From Betaproteobacteria bacterium (GTDB taxonomy: Bacteria; Pseudomonadota; Gammaproteobacteria; Burkholderiales; Usitatibacteraceae), in contig JADKJR010000036.1 of NCBI GenBank assembly GCA_016720925.1, positions 248,001 to 312,000 on the forward strand: a DNA stretch of 64,000 nucleotides. Direction: 5' to 3'. The notes beneath the pieces are model-generated. The model saw only the letters and a program-made list of their open reading frames with translations. It did not search any database and was not told where the DNA came from. Below are positions 29,262 to 38,403 of the stretch, piece by piece. How positions within the stretch are numbered: the stretch's first letter is position 1; every line of letters begins with the position of its first letter. The translations under genes and the position numbers were made by a program.

Positions 29262-31046
29262 ATGGCTCTCAATGTTCGCAAATTCGATGCAGTGGTCGTC
29301 GGTGCCGGTGGTTCAGGCCTGCGCGCCGCGCTGCAGCTTTCCAACGCCGGCCTGAAAGTTGCCGTGCTGTCAAAGGTTTTTCCAACGCGTTCGCACACGG
29401 TCGCGGCGCAAGGTGGCGTCGGCGCCTCGCTGGGCAATATGGGTGAAGACAACTGGCACTGGCACATGTACGACACCATCAAGGGATCGGACTGGCTGGG
29501 TGACCAGGATGCCATTGAGTTCATGTGCAAGACGGCGCCGGAAGCGGTGATTGAGCTCGAGCATTTCGGCATGCCCTTCGATCGCAACGACAACGGCACG
29601 ATTTACCAGCGCCCGTTCGGCGGCCATTCGCAGAATTTCGGTGAGAAACCGGTACAACGTTCGTGCTGCGCTGCGGATCGCACCGGTCACGCCATGTTGC
29701 ATACGCTGTATCAGCGCAACGTATTTGCCAATACCCAGTTTTTCGTCGAATGGATGGCGCTGGACCTGATCCGCGATCATGAAGGCAATGTACTGGGTGT
29801 GACCGCGCTGGAAATGGAAACCGGCGAAACCATGATTTTTCAGGCCAAGGCGACGCTGTTTGCCACCGGCGGGGCAGGGCGTATTTATGCGTCGAGCACC
29901 AATGCGTTCATCAATACGGGCGACGGACTGGGCATGGCGGCCAGAGCAGGAATACCGCTGGAAGACATGGAATTCTGGCAGTTCCATCCGACCGGCGTGG
30001 CCGGTGCCGGCGTGCTTATTACCGAGGGCGTGCGTGGCGAGGGCGGCATCCTGTTGAACAAGGATGGCGAACGTTTCATGGAGCGCTATGCACCGACCAT
30101 GAAAGATCTCGCTTCGCGCGACGTGGTGTCACGCGCCATGGCGACCGAAATCAAGGATGGCCGCGGCGCAGGTCCCAACAACGATTACATCCTGCTGAAG
30201 CTCGACCATCTCGGACCGGAAGTGATCAACAAGCGCCTCCCGGGAATTCGCGAGATCGCGCTTAAGTTCGGCAACGTCGACTGCACCAAGGAACCCATCC
30301 CCGTGGTGCCGACTTGCCATTACCAGATGGGCGGCATTCCCACCAATTACAAAGGTGAAGTCGTGGTGCCGAAGAATGGCAACCCGAATTCAATTGTGCA
30401 TGGTTTCTATGCAGCCGGTGAGTGCGGTTGTGCGTCGATCCATGGCGCCAACCGGCTCGGCACCAATTCGCTCACGGACCTGCTGGTGATGGGGAAATCA
30501 TCGGGTGACTCGATGATACGGTTCATCAAGGAAAATAATTCGCACAAGGATTTGCCGAAAGATGCAGGCGACTATTCGATGTCGCGCATCGCGCGTCTCG
30601 ATGGCCAGAAGAATGGCGAAGGCGTGCACGAAGTGGGCGACGCGATGCGGCAGACCATGCAATTGCATTGCGGCGTGTTCCGCTTTCCGGAAATGCTGGA
30701 AAAAGGCGTGACCAAAATAAAGGAAGTCGCCGAGCGCGCAAAATCGATCCAGATTGGCGACAAATCGAAGGTATTCAATACCGCGCGCATTGAGGCGCTG
30801 GAACTTGAGAATCTGATCGAAGTGGCGGTCGCGACAATGGTGTCGGCGGAAGCGCGCAAGGAAACGCGCGGCGCCCACGACCGGGCGGATTTTCACGATC
30901 GTCCGGGCTTCGTCAATGGCCGCGACGATGACAACTGGCTAAAGCACACGCTCTGGTACAAGGAAGGTAACCGGCTCGACTACAAGCCCGTGAATCTTCA
31001 GCCGCTCACGGTCGAATCGTTTGCGCCAAAAGCGCGTACCTACTAG
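29262..31046 (+). CDS. sdhA: Succinate dehydrogenase flavoprotein subunit
   Basis: A 594-residue catalytic subunit that oxidises succinate to fumarate with covalent FAD. Seen are the dinucleotide-binding VVVGAGGSGLRAALQLS, the flavinylation His in RSHTVAAQGG (about residues 46-53), the substrate loop HPTGVAGAGVLITEG and the HGANRLGTNSLTDLLVMG segment. The C-terminus TLWYKEGNRLDYKPVNL is characteristic. Flavinylation should be helped by SdhE, encoded 1 kb downstream. Confidence 0.97.
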   Translation: MALNVRKFDAVVVGAGGSGLRAALQLSNAGLKVAVLSKVFPTRSHTVAAQGGVGASLGNMGEDNWHWHMYDTIKGSDWLGDQDAIEFMCKTAPEAVIELEHFGMPFDRNDNGTIYQRPFGGHSQNFGEKPVQRSCCAADRTGHAMLHTLYQRNVFANTQFFVEWMALDLIRDHEGNVLGVTALEMETGETMIFQAKATLFATGGAGRIYASSTNAFINTGDGLGMAARAGIPLEDMEFWQFHPTGVAGAGVLITEGVRGEGGILLNKDGERFMERYAPTMKDLASRDVVSRAMATEIKDGRGAGPNNDYILLKLDHLGPEVINKRLPGIREIALKFGNVDCTKEPIPVVPTCHYQMGGIPTNYKGEVVVPKNGNPNSIVHGFYAAGECGCASIHGANRLGTNSLTDLLVMGKSSGDSMIRFIKENNSHKDLPKDAGDYSMSRIARLDGQKNGEGVHEVGDAMRQTMQLHCGVFRFPEMLEKGVTKIKEVAERAKSIQIGDKSKVFNTARIEALELENLIEVAVATMVSAEARKETRGAHDRADFHDRPGFVNGRDDDNWLKHTLWYKEGNRLDYKPVNLQPLTVESFAPKARTY

Positions 31047-31076
31047 CCCGCACCGACTAATTCTTCCGGATCCAAC

Positions 31077-31772
31077 ATGAAATTTCAAATTCTTCGCTAC
31101 GATCCCGACCAGGACCAGAAGCCGTATTTCAAGGAATACGACATTCAGCTGGAGCCGTCGGACCGCATGTTGCTTGACGCGCTGATTCGCATCAAATCCA
31201 TCGACGACACACTCGCGCTGCGGCGATCCTGCCGTGAGGGCGTGTGCGGCTCCGATGCGATGAATATCAATGGCAAGAACGGCCTTGCCTGCGTCACCAA
31301 AATTTCCGAGTTGAAGGAACCGGTGGTGCTAAAGCCGCTGCCCGGCCTGCCGATCATTCGCGACCTGATCGTCGACATGACGCAGTTCTTCAAGCAATAC
31401 AACTCGATCAAGCCGTTCGTCATCAATAATGACCCTCCGCCCGAAAAAGAGCGCCTGCAATCGCCGGAAGATCGCCTTGAGCTTGACGGTCTTTACGAGT
31501 GCATTCTCTGCGCCTGCTGCTCGACCTCGTGTCCGTCCTTCTGGTGGAATCCCGACAAGTTTGTTGGTCCCGCCGGCCTGCTGGCGGCTTACCGCTTCAT
31601 TGCCGACACCCGTGACCAGGCGACCAATGAACGTCTCGACAATCTTGAAGATCCATATCGCCTGTTCCGCTGTCACACCATCATGAATTGTGTGGATGTC
31701 TGCCCGAAGGGCCTGAATCCTTCCCTCGCCATCGGCAAGATCCGGGAAATGATGGTCAAGCGCGGGATTTAG
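31077..31772 (+). CDS. sdhB: Succinate dehydrogenase iron-sulfur subunit
   Basis: A 231-residue electron-transfer subunit. The [2Fe-2S] ligands are in SCREGVCGSDAMNINGKNGLAC. The [4Fe-4S] and [3Fe-4S] ligands are in CILCACCSTSCPSFWW and CHTIMNCVDVCPKGLNP. The length is standard. It follows sdhA by 30 bp. Confidence 0.97.
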   Translation: MKFQILRYDPDQDQKPYFKEYDIQLEPSDRMLLDALIRIKSIDDTLALRRSCREGVCGSDAMNINGKNGLACVTKISELKEPVVLKPLPGLPIIRDLIVDMTQFFKQYNSIKPFVINNDPPPEKERLQSPEDRLELDGLYECILCACCSTSCPSFWWNPDKFVGPAGLLAAYRFIADTRDQATNERLDNLEDPYRLFRCHTIMNCVDVCPKGLNPSLAIGKIREMMVKRGI

Positions 31773-32024
31773 CCCGGAAAGATTCCCCCAGACCGGTGCT
31801 TGGATCGTCTGGCAATTACTTATTTACTACTTACTTCACGGAAAAGGAAAAGCCCACTTGTCTTGTTGTCAATCGTCTTTGTCGGCGCCGTTTGATTTGG
31901 GGCCACAATTACCGCACGCCCGATATCAGGCGAAGCACGATTGGCGCCTCGCATTACCCGCTATCTGTTTGTTCCAAATCAACCCGCGGCCCCTTTCAAT
32001 GATGAAGAATCTGGGGTAGCCGGG

Positions 32025-32276
32025 ATGATTGAAGCCGGTGACGAAAGAGCCCTTGAACGCCTCCGCTGGAAGGCGCGAAGGGGTCTTTTGGAGAACGATA
32101 TTCTGCTCAGCCGGTTTTTCAAGACGGAATTGGTTCTGCTGTCGGTGGCGGAATTGAATGCACTGGACGAATTGTTGCTGCTGGATGACAACGATTTGCT
32201 GGATCTGCTGATGGGTCGGAGGGTTAGTGAGGATGCACGCTTGGCGCCATTGATTGCACGAATACGAGCCGCGTAG
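32025..32276 (+). CDS. sdhE: FAD assembly factor SdhE
   Basis: An 83-residue SdhE/YgfY family protein that promotes covalent FAD attachment to SdhA. The conserved RLRWKARRGLLENDILLSRFF contains the RGxxE motif needed for activity. The ATG at 32025 (MIEAGDE) follows GGGG...CCGGG; a frame extension to 31941 would start with TTG and is less likely. It lies 252 bp after sdhB, in the sdhB-gltA gap, a common betaproteobacterial arrangement. Confidence 0.9.
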   Translation: MIEAGDERALERLRWKARRGLLENDILLSRFFKTELVLLSVAELNALDELLLLDDNDLLDLLMGRRVSEDARLAPLIARIRAA

Positions 32277-32365
32277 CAAAGTGGGTGCGGCTCAAGACAC
32301 TACGTGCCGGTTGAAGAGCGTGTCCATTGTGGGAAACATTTTCTACTGTAGAGGAGTGCGAAATC

Positions 32366-33658
32366 ATGAATGAAAAAGGCAAAGCAACCCTGTCTTATGG
32401 CGATGGCAAAACCATAGACCTTCCCGTATACGGCGGCTCGCTTGGGCCCGATGTCATCGACATCCGCAAGCTCTATGGCCAGACCGGCATGTTTACCTAC
32501 GATCCGGGCTTTTTGTCGACTGCATCGTGCAAGTCGACCATTACCTTTATCGATGGCGACAAGGGTGAGTTGCTGTATCGCGGTTACCCGATTGAGCAAC
32601 TGGCGAAGAAATGCGATTTTCTGGAAACCTGCTATCTCCTGCTGAATGGCGAATTGCCCGACGCAGCCCAGAAAGCGGATTTTGTTGGTCGGGTCACCGA
32701 TCACACCATGGTGCACGAGCAAATGCAGTTTTTCCTGCGCGGCTTCCGGCGCGATGCGCATCCAATGTCGGTCATGACCGGCCTGGTCGGGGCCATGAGT
32801 GCGTTTTACCCGGATTCGATCAACCTGGCTGACGCCAAACAGCGGGAGATTTCCGCGATTCGCCTGATCGCCAAGTTGCCAACGCTGACCGCGATGGCCT
32901 ACAAGTACACGGTTGGTCAGCCGATCGTCTATCCGCGCAACGATCTTTCCTACACCGCAAATTTCATGCGCATGATGTTCGCGGTCCCGGCTGCCGACTA
33001 CAAAGTCAATGACGTGCTGGTGCGTGCGCTGGACCGGATCTTCATCCTGCACGCCGATCATGAACAAAACGCGTCGACTTCAACCGTTCGCCTGTGCGCA
33101 TCGTCCGGCACCAACCCGTTCGCGGCAATTGCCGCTGGCGTGGCATGTTTGTGGGGCCCGGCGCATGGTGGCGCCAACGAAGCGGCGCTCAGCATGCTCT
33201 ACGACATCCAGCGTGATGGTGGCGTGGCCAAGATTGGGGAGTTCATTGCCAAGGTCAAGGACAAGAATTCGACCGTGCGCCTGATGGGTTTCGGCCACCG
33301 CGTTTACAAGAATCGCGATCCACGTGCAACGCTGATGCGCGAGACCTGCTACGAAGTGCTGAACGAACTCGGGTTGGGTGACGATCCGTTGTTCAAACTG
33401 GCGATGGCGCTGGAAAAAATTGCGCTGGAAGATGACTACTTTGTCAGCCGCAAACTCTATCCCAATGTGGACTTTTATTCGGGTATCGTGCAGAAAGCAA
33501 TCGGCATTCCGGTACCGCTGTTCACCGCCATTTTTGCGCTGGCGCGCACGGTGGGCTGGATTGCACAATTGAACGAGATGATCGCCGATCCAGAGTACAA
33601 GATAGGGCGTCCGCGGCAGCTTTACTCCGGGTCGCCGCACAGGGATGTAAAAAGATAA
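32366..33658 (+). CDS. gltA: Citrate synthase
   Basis: A 430-residue type II (hexameric, NADH-sensitive class) citrate synthase. Visible landmarks are FTYDPGFLSTASCKSTITFIDGDKGELLYRGYPIEQLA, the HADHEQNASTSTVRLCASSG segment, GPAHGGANEAALSML with the active-site His, and MGFGHRVYKNRDPRA. The C-terminus ends in YSGSPHRDVKR, where many relatives have RDYVPI. The ATG at 32366 has GAGGAG 9 nt upstream. A REP-like element lies 130 bp after the stop. Confidence 0.97.
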   Translation: MNEKGKATLSYGDGKTIDLPVYGGSLGPDVIDIRKLYGQTGMFTYDPGFLSTASCKSTITFIDGDKGELLYRGYPIEQLAKKCDFLETCYLLLNGELPDAAQKADFVGRVTDHTMVHEQMQFFLRGFRRDAHPMSVMTGLVGAMSAFYPDSINLADAKQREISAIRLIAKLPTLTAMAYKYTVGQPIVYPRNDLSYTANFMRMMFAVPAADYKVNDVLVRALDRIFILHADHEQNASTSTVRLCASSGTNPFAAIAAGVACLWGPAHGGANEAALSMLYDIQRDGGVAKIGEFIAKVKDKNSTVRLMGFGHRVYKNRDPRATLMRETCYEVLNELGLGDDPLFKLAMALEKIALEDDYFVSRKLYPNVDFYSGIVQKAIGIPVPLFTAIFALARTVGWIAQLNEMIADPEYKIGRPRQLYSGSPHRDVKR

Positions 33659-33790
33659 GCTGAAGTACACTGAAAACCACCGTTCGCGCGGCGCTCACCG
33701 AATCGCGCGGCGTCAGTCCGGACAAGCGCTAAAGCGCAAGTCCGGGGGCGGTCGGGAGGTGGGTTTCAGGTAGTGCCAGGCTAGCAAGAT

Positions 33791-33852
33791 CAAGCACTGG
33801 TGCGCCTCTCAGGTCAATAATGGCCTGTGAGCCGCACCAGTGCTGTAGTTTT
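33791..33852 (+). repeat. REP-like palindrome, copy 3 (complete)
   Basis: Left arm CAAGCACTGGTGCGCC, centre AATAATGGCC, right arm GCCGCACCAGTGCTGTAGTTTT. It lies in the gltA-odhA gap, 40 bp before the odhA start, and could fold into a long hairpin in the mRNA. Confidence 0.85.
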
Positions 33853-33892
33853 AGGGGCCAAGAATGCAACGGCGGCAAACAGAGGTGGCGTC

Positions 33893-36802
33893 ATGATGCG
33901 AGAATTCCAGCAAGGCAGTGCTTTCTTTGGCGCCAACGCGCCTTACGTGGAGGAACTGTACGAACAGTATTTGGCCGATCCTGCATCGGTTCCGGAAAAC
34001 TGGCGCAAGCAGTTCGACGGACTGCCCAACGTTGCAGGTAATAAGGCGCCGGATGTCGCGCATACACCGGTCATTGAAGCCTTCGCGGAACGTGCCAGGC
34101 AGGGCGGCGGGCGCATTGCTTATGTGAACGTCGGCGCGACGCAAGGCGCGGCCAACGACGACAAGCGCTCGCAGAAAGTACTGCACTTGATTCGTGCGTA
34201 CCGTGTGCTGGGTTCACGCCATTCGCAACTGGACCCGTTGAAACGCAGCGAACGCATGCCGGTGCCCGAACTGGAACTCGCGTACTACGGCCTGACCGAG
34301 GCGGACTACGAGGCCGAATTCACCATGGGTTCGTGGCAGGGCCGCATCAACGGGCAGACGGAGCGGGCCAAGCTGAAGGACATCGTCGCCGCCATCAAGA
34401 AGACCTACTGCGGTTATGTCGGCATCGAGTACATGTACATCAATTCGACCGAGCAGAAACGCTGGATTCGTGAGCAGTTTGAATCGATTCAATCGCAGCC
34501 AACGCTCAATACCGAGGAAAAACAGTTCCTGCTGGAGCGCCTGACGGCCGCCGAGACGCTGGAAAAATATCTGCATACCCGCTATGTCGGGCAGAAGCGT
34601 TTTTCGCTTGAAGGCGGGGAAAGCCTGATTCCGCTGCTGGACGACATCATCCAGGTCGCTGGTGGACAGGGCGTCAAGGAAGTGGTGCTCGGCATGGCGC
34701 ATCGCGGCCGCCTGAATGTGCTGGTCAACAGCCTTGGCAAATTGCCGGCTGATCTGTTCTCCGAGTTCGAAGGCAAGCATGCGCATGACCTGGGCTCGGG
34801 TGACGTCAAGTATCACCAGGGGTTTTCCTCGGACATTCAGACCAAGGGCGGCGGCGTGCATCTGACGCTGGCGTTTAACCCATCGCACCTGGAGATTGTC
34901 AATCCAGTGGTTGAGGGATCCGTGCGTGCCCGGCAACATCGGCGCAACGACCACACCGGCAAGGAAGTGCTGCCGATGCTGGTACACGGTGATGCGGCTT
35001 TTGCCGGTCAGGGCGTGGTAATGGAAACCCTGGCCCTTTCACAGACGCGCGGTTTCAAGACTGGCGGGACGGTGCACATCGTCGTCAATAACCAGGTTGG
35101 ATTCACCACCTCGGATACGCGCGACTCACGTTCGTCATTGTATTGCACCGACATTGCCAAGATGATCGAAGCGCCCGTGTTCCACGTCAACGGCGATGAC
35201 CCCGAGTCGGTCCTGATGGTCGGGCGCATCGCGCTCGAGTACCGCATGAAGTTCGGCAAGGACGTCGTTATCGATATGGTCTGCTTCCGGAAGCTGGGGC
35301 ATAACGAGCAGGACGAGCCGTTCGTCACGCAGCCGCTGATGTATAAGAAAATTGCCCAACATCCGGGTACGCGCAAGCTTTATGCGGACCGCCTCGTGGC
35401 GGCTGGCACGATCGCTCCAGGAGATGGCGACGACCTTGTCACCAATATTCGCGCGCGCCTGGATGCGGGCAAGAGCACGAACACAAAAATTCTTTACGGC
35501 ATCAAGCCGCCGCTGGCCGTGGACTGGGCGCCGTATATCGGTCAGGGATGGCGCGCACCGGCCGATACGCGCGTACCCATCGACACCCTGAAATTCTATG
35601 CCGAACGATTAACGCAGATCCCGTCCGATTTCAAATGCCACATGTCGGTTGAGAAGTTGCTGGAAGCGCGTCGCAAGATGGGCCGGGGCGAATTGCCGCT
35701 CGATTGGGGCATGGCGGAGAACCTCGCGTACGCCTCGCTAGTCGCAACCGGCCACCCGGTGCGCATGAGCGGACAGGATTGCGGGCGTGGCACGTTCGCG
35801 CATCGCCACGCCGTGCTGCATGACCAGAACCGCGAGAAGTGGGATTCCGGCATCTACATTCCGCTGCAAAACATCGAAGCCGGACAGGCGAAGTTTGTCG
35901 TGATCGATTCGCTGCTATCAGAGGAAGCGGTGCTGGCATTCGAATATGGCTATGCCTCCGCGCAACCGTTCGAGCTGGTGATCTGGGAAGCGCAATTTGG
36001 CGATTTCGTCAACGGCGCGCAGGTGGTGATTGACCAGTTCATCGCCAGCGGCGAAACCAAATGGGCGCGGCTGTGCGGCTTGAGCCTGTTCCTGCCGCAC
36101 GGCTACGAGGGCCAGGGTCCGGAACATTCATCCGCGCGCCCGGAACGTTTCCTGCAACTGTGCGCGGAACACAATATTCAGGTGGTGGTGCCATCCACAG
36201 CCGCGCAGTTGTTCCACATGATTCGCCGGCAGTCCTTGCGCGCGACGCGCAAGCCGCTGATCGTGATGATGCCGAAATCGCTGTTGCGCAAAAAGGAAGC
36301 CGGCTCGCCACTGGAAGAATTGGCCAATGGCAAATTCGAGGTGGTGATGAGCGAAACAGAGAAGCTCAACGCCAGGAAAGTGAAGCGCCTGATCTTCTGT
36401 TCCGGCAAGGTGTATTACGACATCGTTGCCGAACGCGCCAAGCGTGCCATTGACGACATTGCCGTGATGCGCATCGAACAGCTTTATCCGTTTCCTCACG
36501 AGGAATTCGCGGAACAGATCGCGCTCTATCCAAATGCGAAGTCGGTGGTATGGGTGCAGGAAGAGCCGGGCAACCAGGGCGCGTGGCATCGCATCCAGCA
36601 CTACCTGCTGCGGAACATGCGCGCCGATCAGACGCTGAGCTACTCGCTGCGTCCTTCTTCCGCGTCACCGGCGGTCGGTTACGCCGCCAAACACGCCGAA
36701 CAGCAGAAGGAGTTGGTTGAGGCGGCGCTGACCTGGGAAAGCGCGGCGGCGAAAAAATCCTCCGTGGCGCAGATGGGGGCGTTGGCAAAGCTCGTGGAAT
36801 AG
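33893..36802 (+). CDS. odhA: 2-oxoglutarate dehydrogenase E1 component
   Basis: A 969-residue thiamine-diphosphate enzyme that decarboxylates 2-oxoglutarate and succinylates the E2 lipoyl group. The N-terminal E2-binding segment FFGANAPYVEELYEQYLADP is present. The ThDP region includes GMAHRGRLNVLVN, VHGDAAFAGQGVVMETLALS and HIVVNNQVGFTTS; the transketolase-like C-terminal half has LSLFLPHGYEGQGPEHSSARPERFLQ. The ATG at 33893 follows GAGGTGG, better than the longer upstream frame. First gene of the odhA-odhB-lpd complex operon. Confidence 0.97.
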   Translation: MMREFQQGSAFFGANAPYVEELYEQYLADPASVPENWRKQFDGLPNVAGNKAPDVAHTPVIEAFAERARQGGGRIAYVNVGATQGAANDDKRSQKVLHLIRAYRVLGSRHSQLDPLKRSERMPVPELELAYYGLTEADYEAEFTMGSWQGRINGQTERAKLKDIVAAIKKTYCGYVGIEYMYINSTEQKRWIREQFESIQSQPTLNTEEKQFLLERLTAAETLEKYLHTRYVGQKRFSLEGGESLIPLLDDIIQVAGGQGVKEVVLGMAHRGRLNVLVNSLGKLPADLFSEFEGKHAHDLGSGDVKYHQGFSSDIQTKGGGVHLTLAFNPSHLEIVNPVVEGSVRARQHRRNDHTGKEVLPMLVHGDAAFAGQGVVMETLALSQTRGFKTGGTVHIVVNNQVGFTTSDTRDSRSSLYCTDIAKMIEAPVFHVNGDDPESVLMVGRIALEYRMKFGKDVVIDMVCFRKLGHNEQDEPFVTQPLMYKKIAQHPGTRKLYADRLVAAGTIAPGDGDDLVTNIRARLDAGKSTNTKILYGIKPPLAVDWAPYIGQGWRAPADTRVPIDTLKFYAERLTQIPSDFKCHMSVEKLLEARRKMGRGELPLDWGMAENLAYASLVATGHPVRMSGQDCGRGTFAHRHAVLHDQNREKWDSGIYIPLQNIEAGQAKFVVIDSLLSEEAVLAFEYGYASAQPFELVIWEAQFGDFVNGAQVVIDQFIASGETKWARLCGLSLFLPHGYEGQGPEHSSARPERFLQLCAEHNIQVVVPSTAAQLFHMIRRQSLRATRKPLIVMMPKSLLRKKEAGSPLEELANGKFEVVMSETEKLNARKVKRLIFCSGKVYYDIVAERAKRAIDDIAVMRIEQLYPFPHEEFAEQIALYPNAKSVVWVQEEPGNQGAWHRIQHYLLRNMRADQTLSYSLRPSSASPAVGYAAKHAEQQKELVEAALTWESAAAKKSSVAQMGALAKLVE

Positions 36803-36861
36803 TCAAGTAATACACTCCTTCTCCAACGCGAGAGGGAGCCAGTCAGATAAAGGAAGAAAAC

Positions 36862-38073
36862 ATGCAGATCGAAGTCAAAGTGCCTACGCTTTCCGAATCG
36901 ATTACCGAAGCCACGTTGGTCACCTGGCATAAGCGCGAGGGTGAAGCCGTCAAGCGCGATGAAAATCTGATTGATATCGAGACCGACAAAGTGGTGATGG
37001 AGTTGCCCGCACCGGCAGATGGCGTCATCGTCAAGATCATCAGGGCCGATGGCAGCACCGTGACGGCGGGCGAAGTGATCGCGATGATTGATACCGAAGT
37101 CAAGGCTGCCGCGCCGGCGCCCGCGGCGGCTTCTGTCGCCGCCGCCCCGGCCAAAGCTGCCGTGCCCGCCGCAGGCGCTGCGGCAAGTCCCGCTGCCGCC
37201 AAGATTGCCGCCGAGAACAGCGTCAACACGAATGACATCGCCGGGTCCGGGCGTGGCGGACGCGTGACCAAGGAAGATGTTGTCAACAAGGTTGCCGGCG
37301 CCCCCGCCGCCGTTGCCGCGCCCGCCGTCGCCAAGCCGGCACCCGCCCCTGCCGTGCAGCTACCGGCCGGTGACCGCACCGAGCAGCGCGTGCCGATGAC
37401 CCGCCTGCGCGCCCGCATCGCCGAGCGCCTGCTGCAATCACAAGCGACGGCCGCCATCCTCACCACGTTCAACGAAGTGAACATGGCGCCGGTGATTGAC
37501 CTGCGAAATCTTTATAAGGACAAGTTTGAAAAGACGCATGGCGTGAAACTGGGTTTCATGTCGTTCTTTGTGAAGGCAGCCGTGCATGCGCTGAAGAAAT
37601 ATCCGATCGTCAACGCCTCGATCGATGGCAATGAAATTGTCTACCATGCTTACTACGATATTGGCATCGCCGTCGGCTCGGATCGCGGTCTGGTGGTGCC
37701 GATCCTGCGTAACGCCGACCAGATGTCGATTGCCGATATCGAAAAGAAAATTGCCGAATTCGGCCAGAAGGCCAAGGAAAGCAAACTGACCATCGAAGAT
37801 CTGTCCGGTGGCACGTTCTCGATTTCCAACGGCGGCGTGTTTGGCTCGATGCTGTCGACGCCGATCATCAATCCGCCGCAGTCGGCAATTCTCGGCGTGC
37901 ACGCCACCAAGGAGCGCGCGGTGGTGGAAAACGGGCAGATCGTGATCCGTCCCATCAACTATCTCGCCATGAGTTACGACCATCGCATCGTCGACGGCCG
38001 CGAAGCGGTGCTGTCGCTGGTGGCGATGAAAGAGGCGCTGGAAGATCCGGCAAGGTTGTTGCTGGATATCTAG
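36862..38073 (+). CDS. odhB: 2-oxoglutarate dehydrogenase E2, dihydrolipoyl succinyltransferase
   Basis: A 403-residue core subunit. One lipoyl domain (residues 1-76) carries the lipoylated Lys in IETDKVVMELPAP. An Ala/Pro linker is followed by the peripheral-subunit-binding domain (SGRGGRVTKEDV, about 125-145), a second linker, and the acyltransferase domain from about 170, with the catalytic HRIVDGREAV motif. AAGGAA precedes the ATG by 6 nt, and the gene starts 59 bp after odhA. Confidence 0.97.
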   Translation: MQIEVKVPTLSESITEATLVTWHKREGEAVKRDENLIDIETDKVVMELPAPADGVIVKIIRADGSTVTAGEVIAMIDTEVKAAAPAPAAASVAAAPAKAAVPAAGAAASPAAAKIAAENSVNTNDIAGSGRGGRVTKEDVVNKVAGAPAAVAAPAVAKPAPAPAVQLPAGDRTEQRVPMTRLRARIAERLLQSQATAAILTTFNEVNMAPVIDLRNLYKDKFEKTHGVKLGFMSFFVKAAVHALKKYPIVNASIDGNEIVYHAYYDIGIAVGSDRGLVVPILRNADQMSIADIEKKIAEFGQKAKESKLTIEDLSGGTFSISNGGVFGSMLSTPIINPPQSAILGVHATKERAVVENGQIVIRPINYLAMSYDHRIVDGREAVLSLVAMKEALEDPARLLLDI

Positions 38074-38101
38074 TGCCCAATTTGTGACGGAGTGACAAGC
38101 A

Positions 38102-38389
38102 TTGGCCAAGAAAAAATGGTCTCCTGCCAACCTGTTCAAGCAACTGCTGTTTTTTGTGCTCGGCGCGATTCTCACCGGCTTTCTCACCGTGTTTTTCGCG
38201 AAGTTGCTCGGCCACTACATCGGCACGCATTTCTCCGTGTCGCTGGGCGTCGGGCTCGCAGTGGCATTGACGCTCTGGCTCTCGCAATTGGTAAAGAATC
38301 CCCCATTTTTATTGAAGGGCACCTCACCGTTGATTGCCGGATTCTGCGCGGCGCTGGGTGTGCACATTTCGCGAGTGTGGTTAAGTTAA
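38102..38389 (+). CDS. Small membrane protein between odhB and lpd
   Basis: A 95-residue protein of unknown function. A Lys-rich start (MAKKKW) is followed by three hydrophobic stretches: LLFFVLGAILTGFLTVFFAKLL, VSLGVGLAVALTLWLSQL and SPLIAGFCAALGVHI. The start is a TTG at 38102 with GGAG about 10 nt upstream. It sits 28 bp after odhB and 14 bp before lpd, so it is almost certainly co-expressed with the 2-oxoglutarate dehydrogenase genes. It may anchor or tune the complex at the membrane, but that is speculation. Confidence 0.65.
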   Translation: MAKKKWSPANLFKQLLFFVLGAILTGFLTVFFAKLLGHYIGTHFSVSLGVGLAVALTLWLSQLVKNPPFLLKGTSPLIAGFCAALGVHISRVWLS

Positions 38390-38403
38390 TCAAGGGTTGA
38401 ATC

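Noticed and set aside
31941..32024. N-terminal extension of sdhE from a TTG
   Set aside because: The ATG at 32025 gives the standard SdhE length and has a purine-rich upstream stretch.
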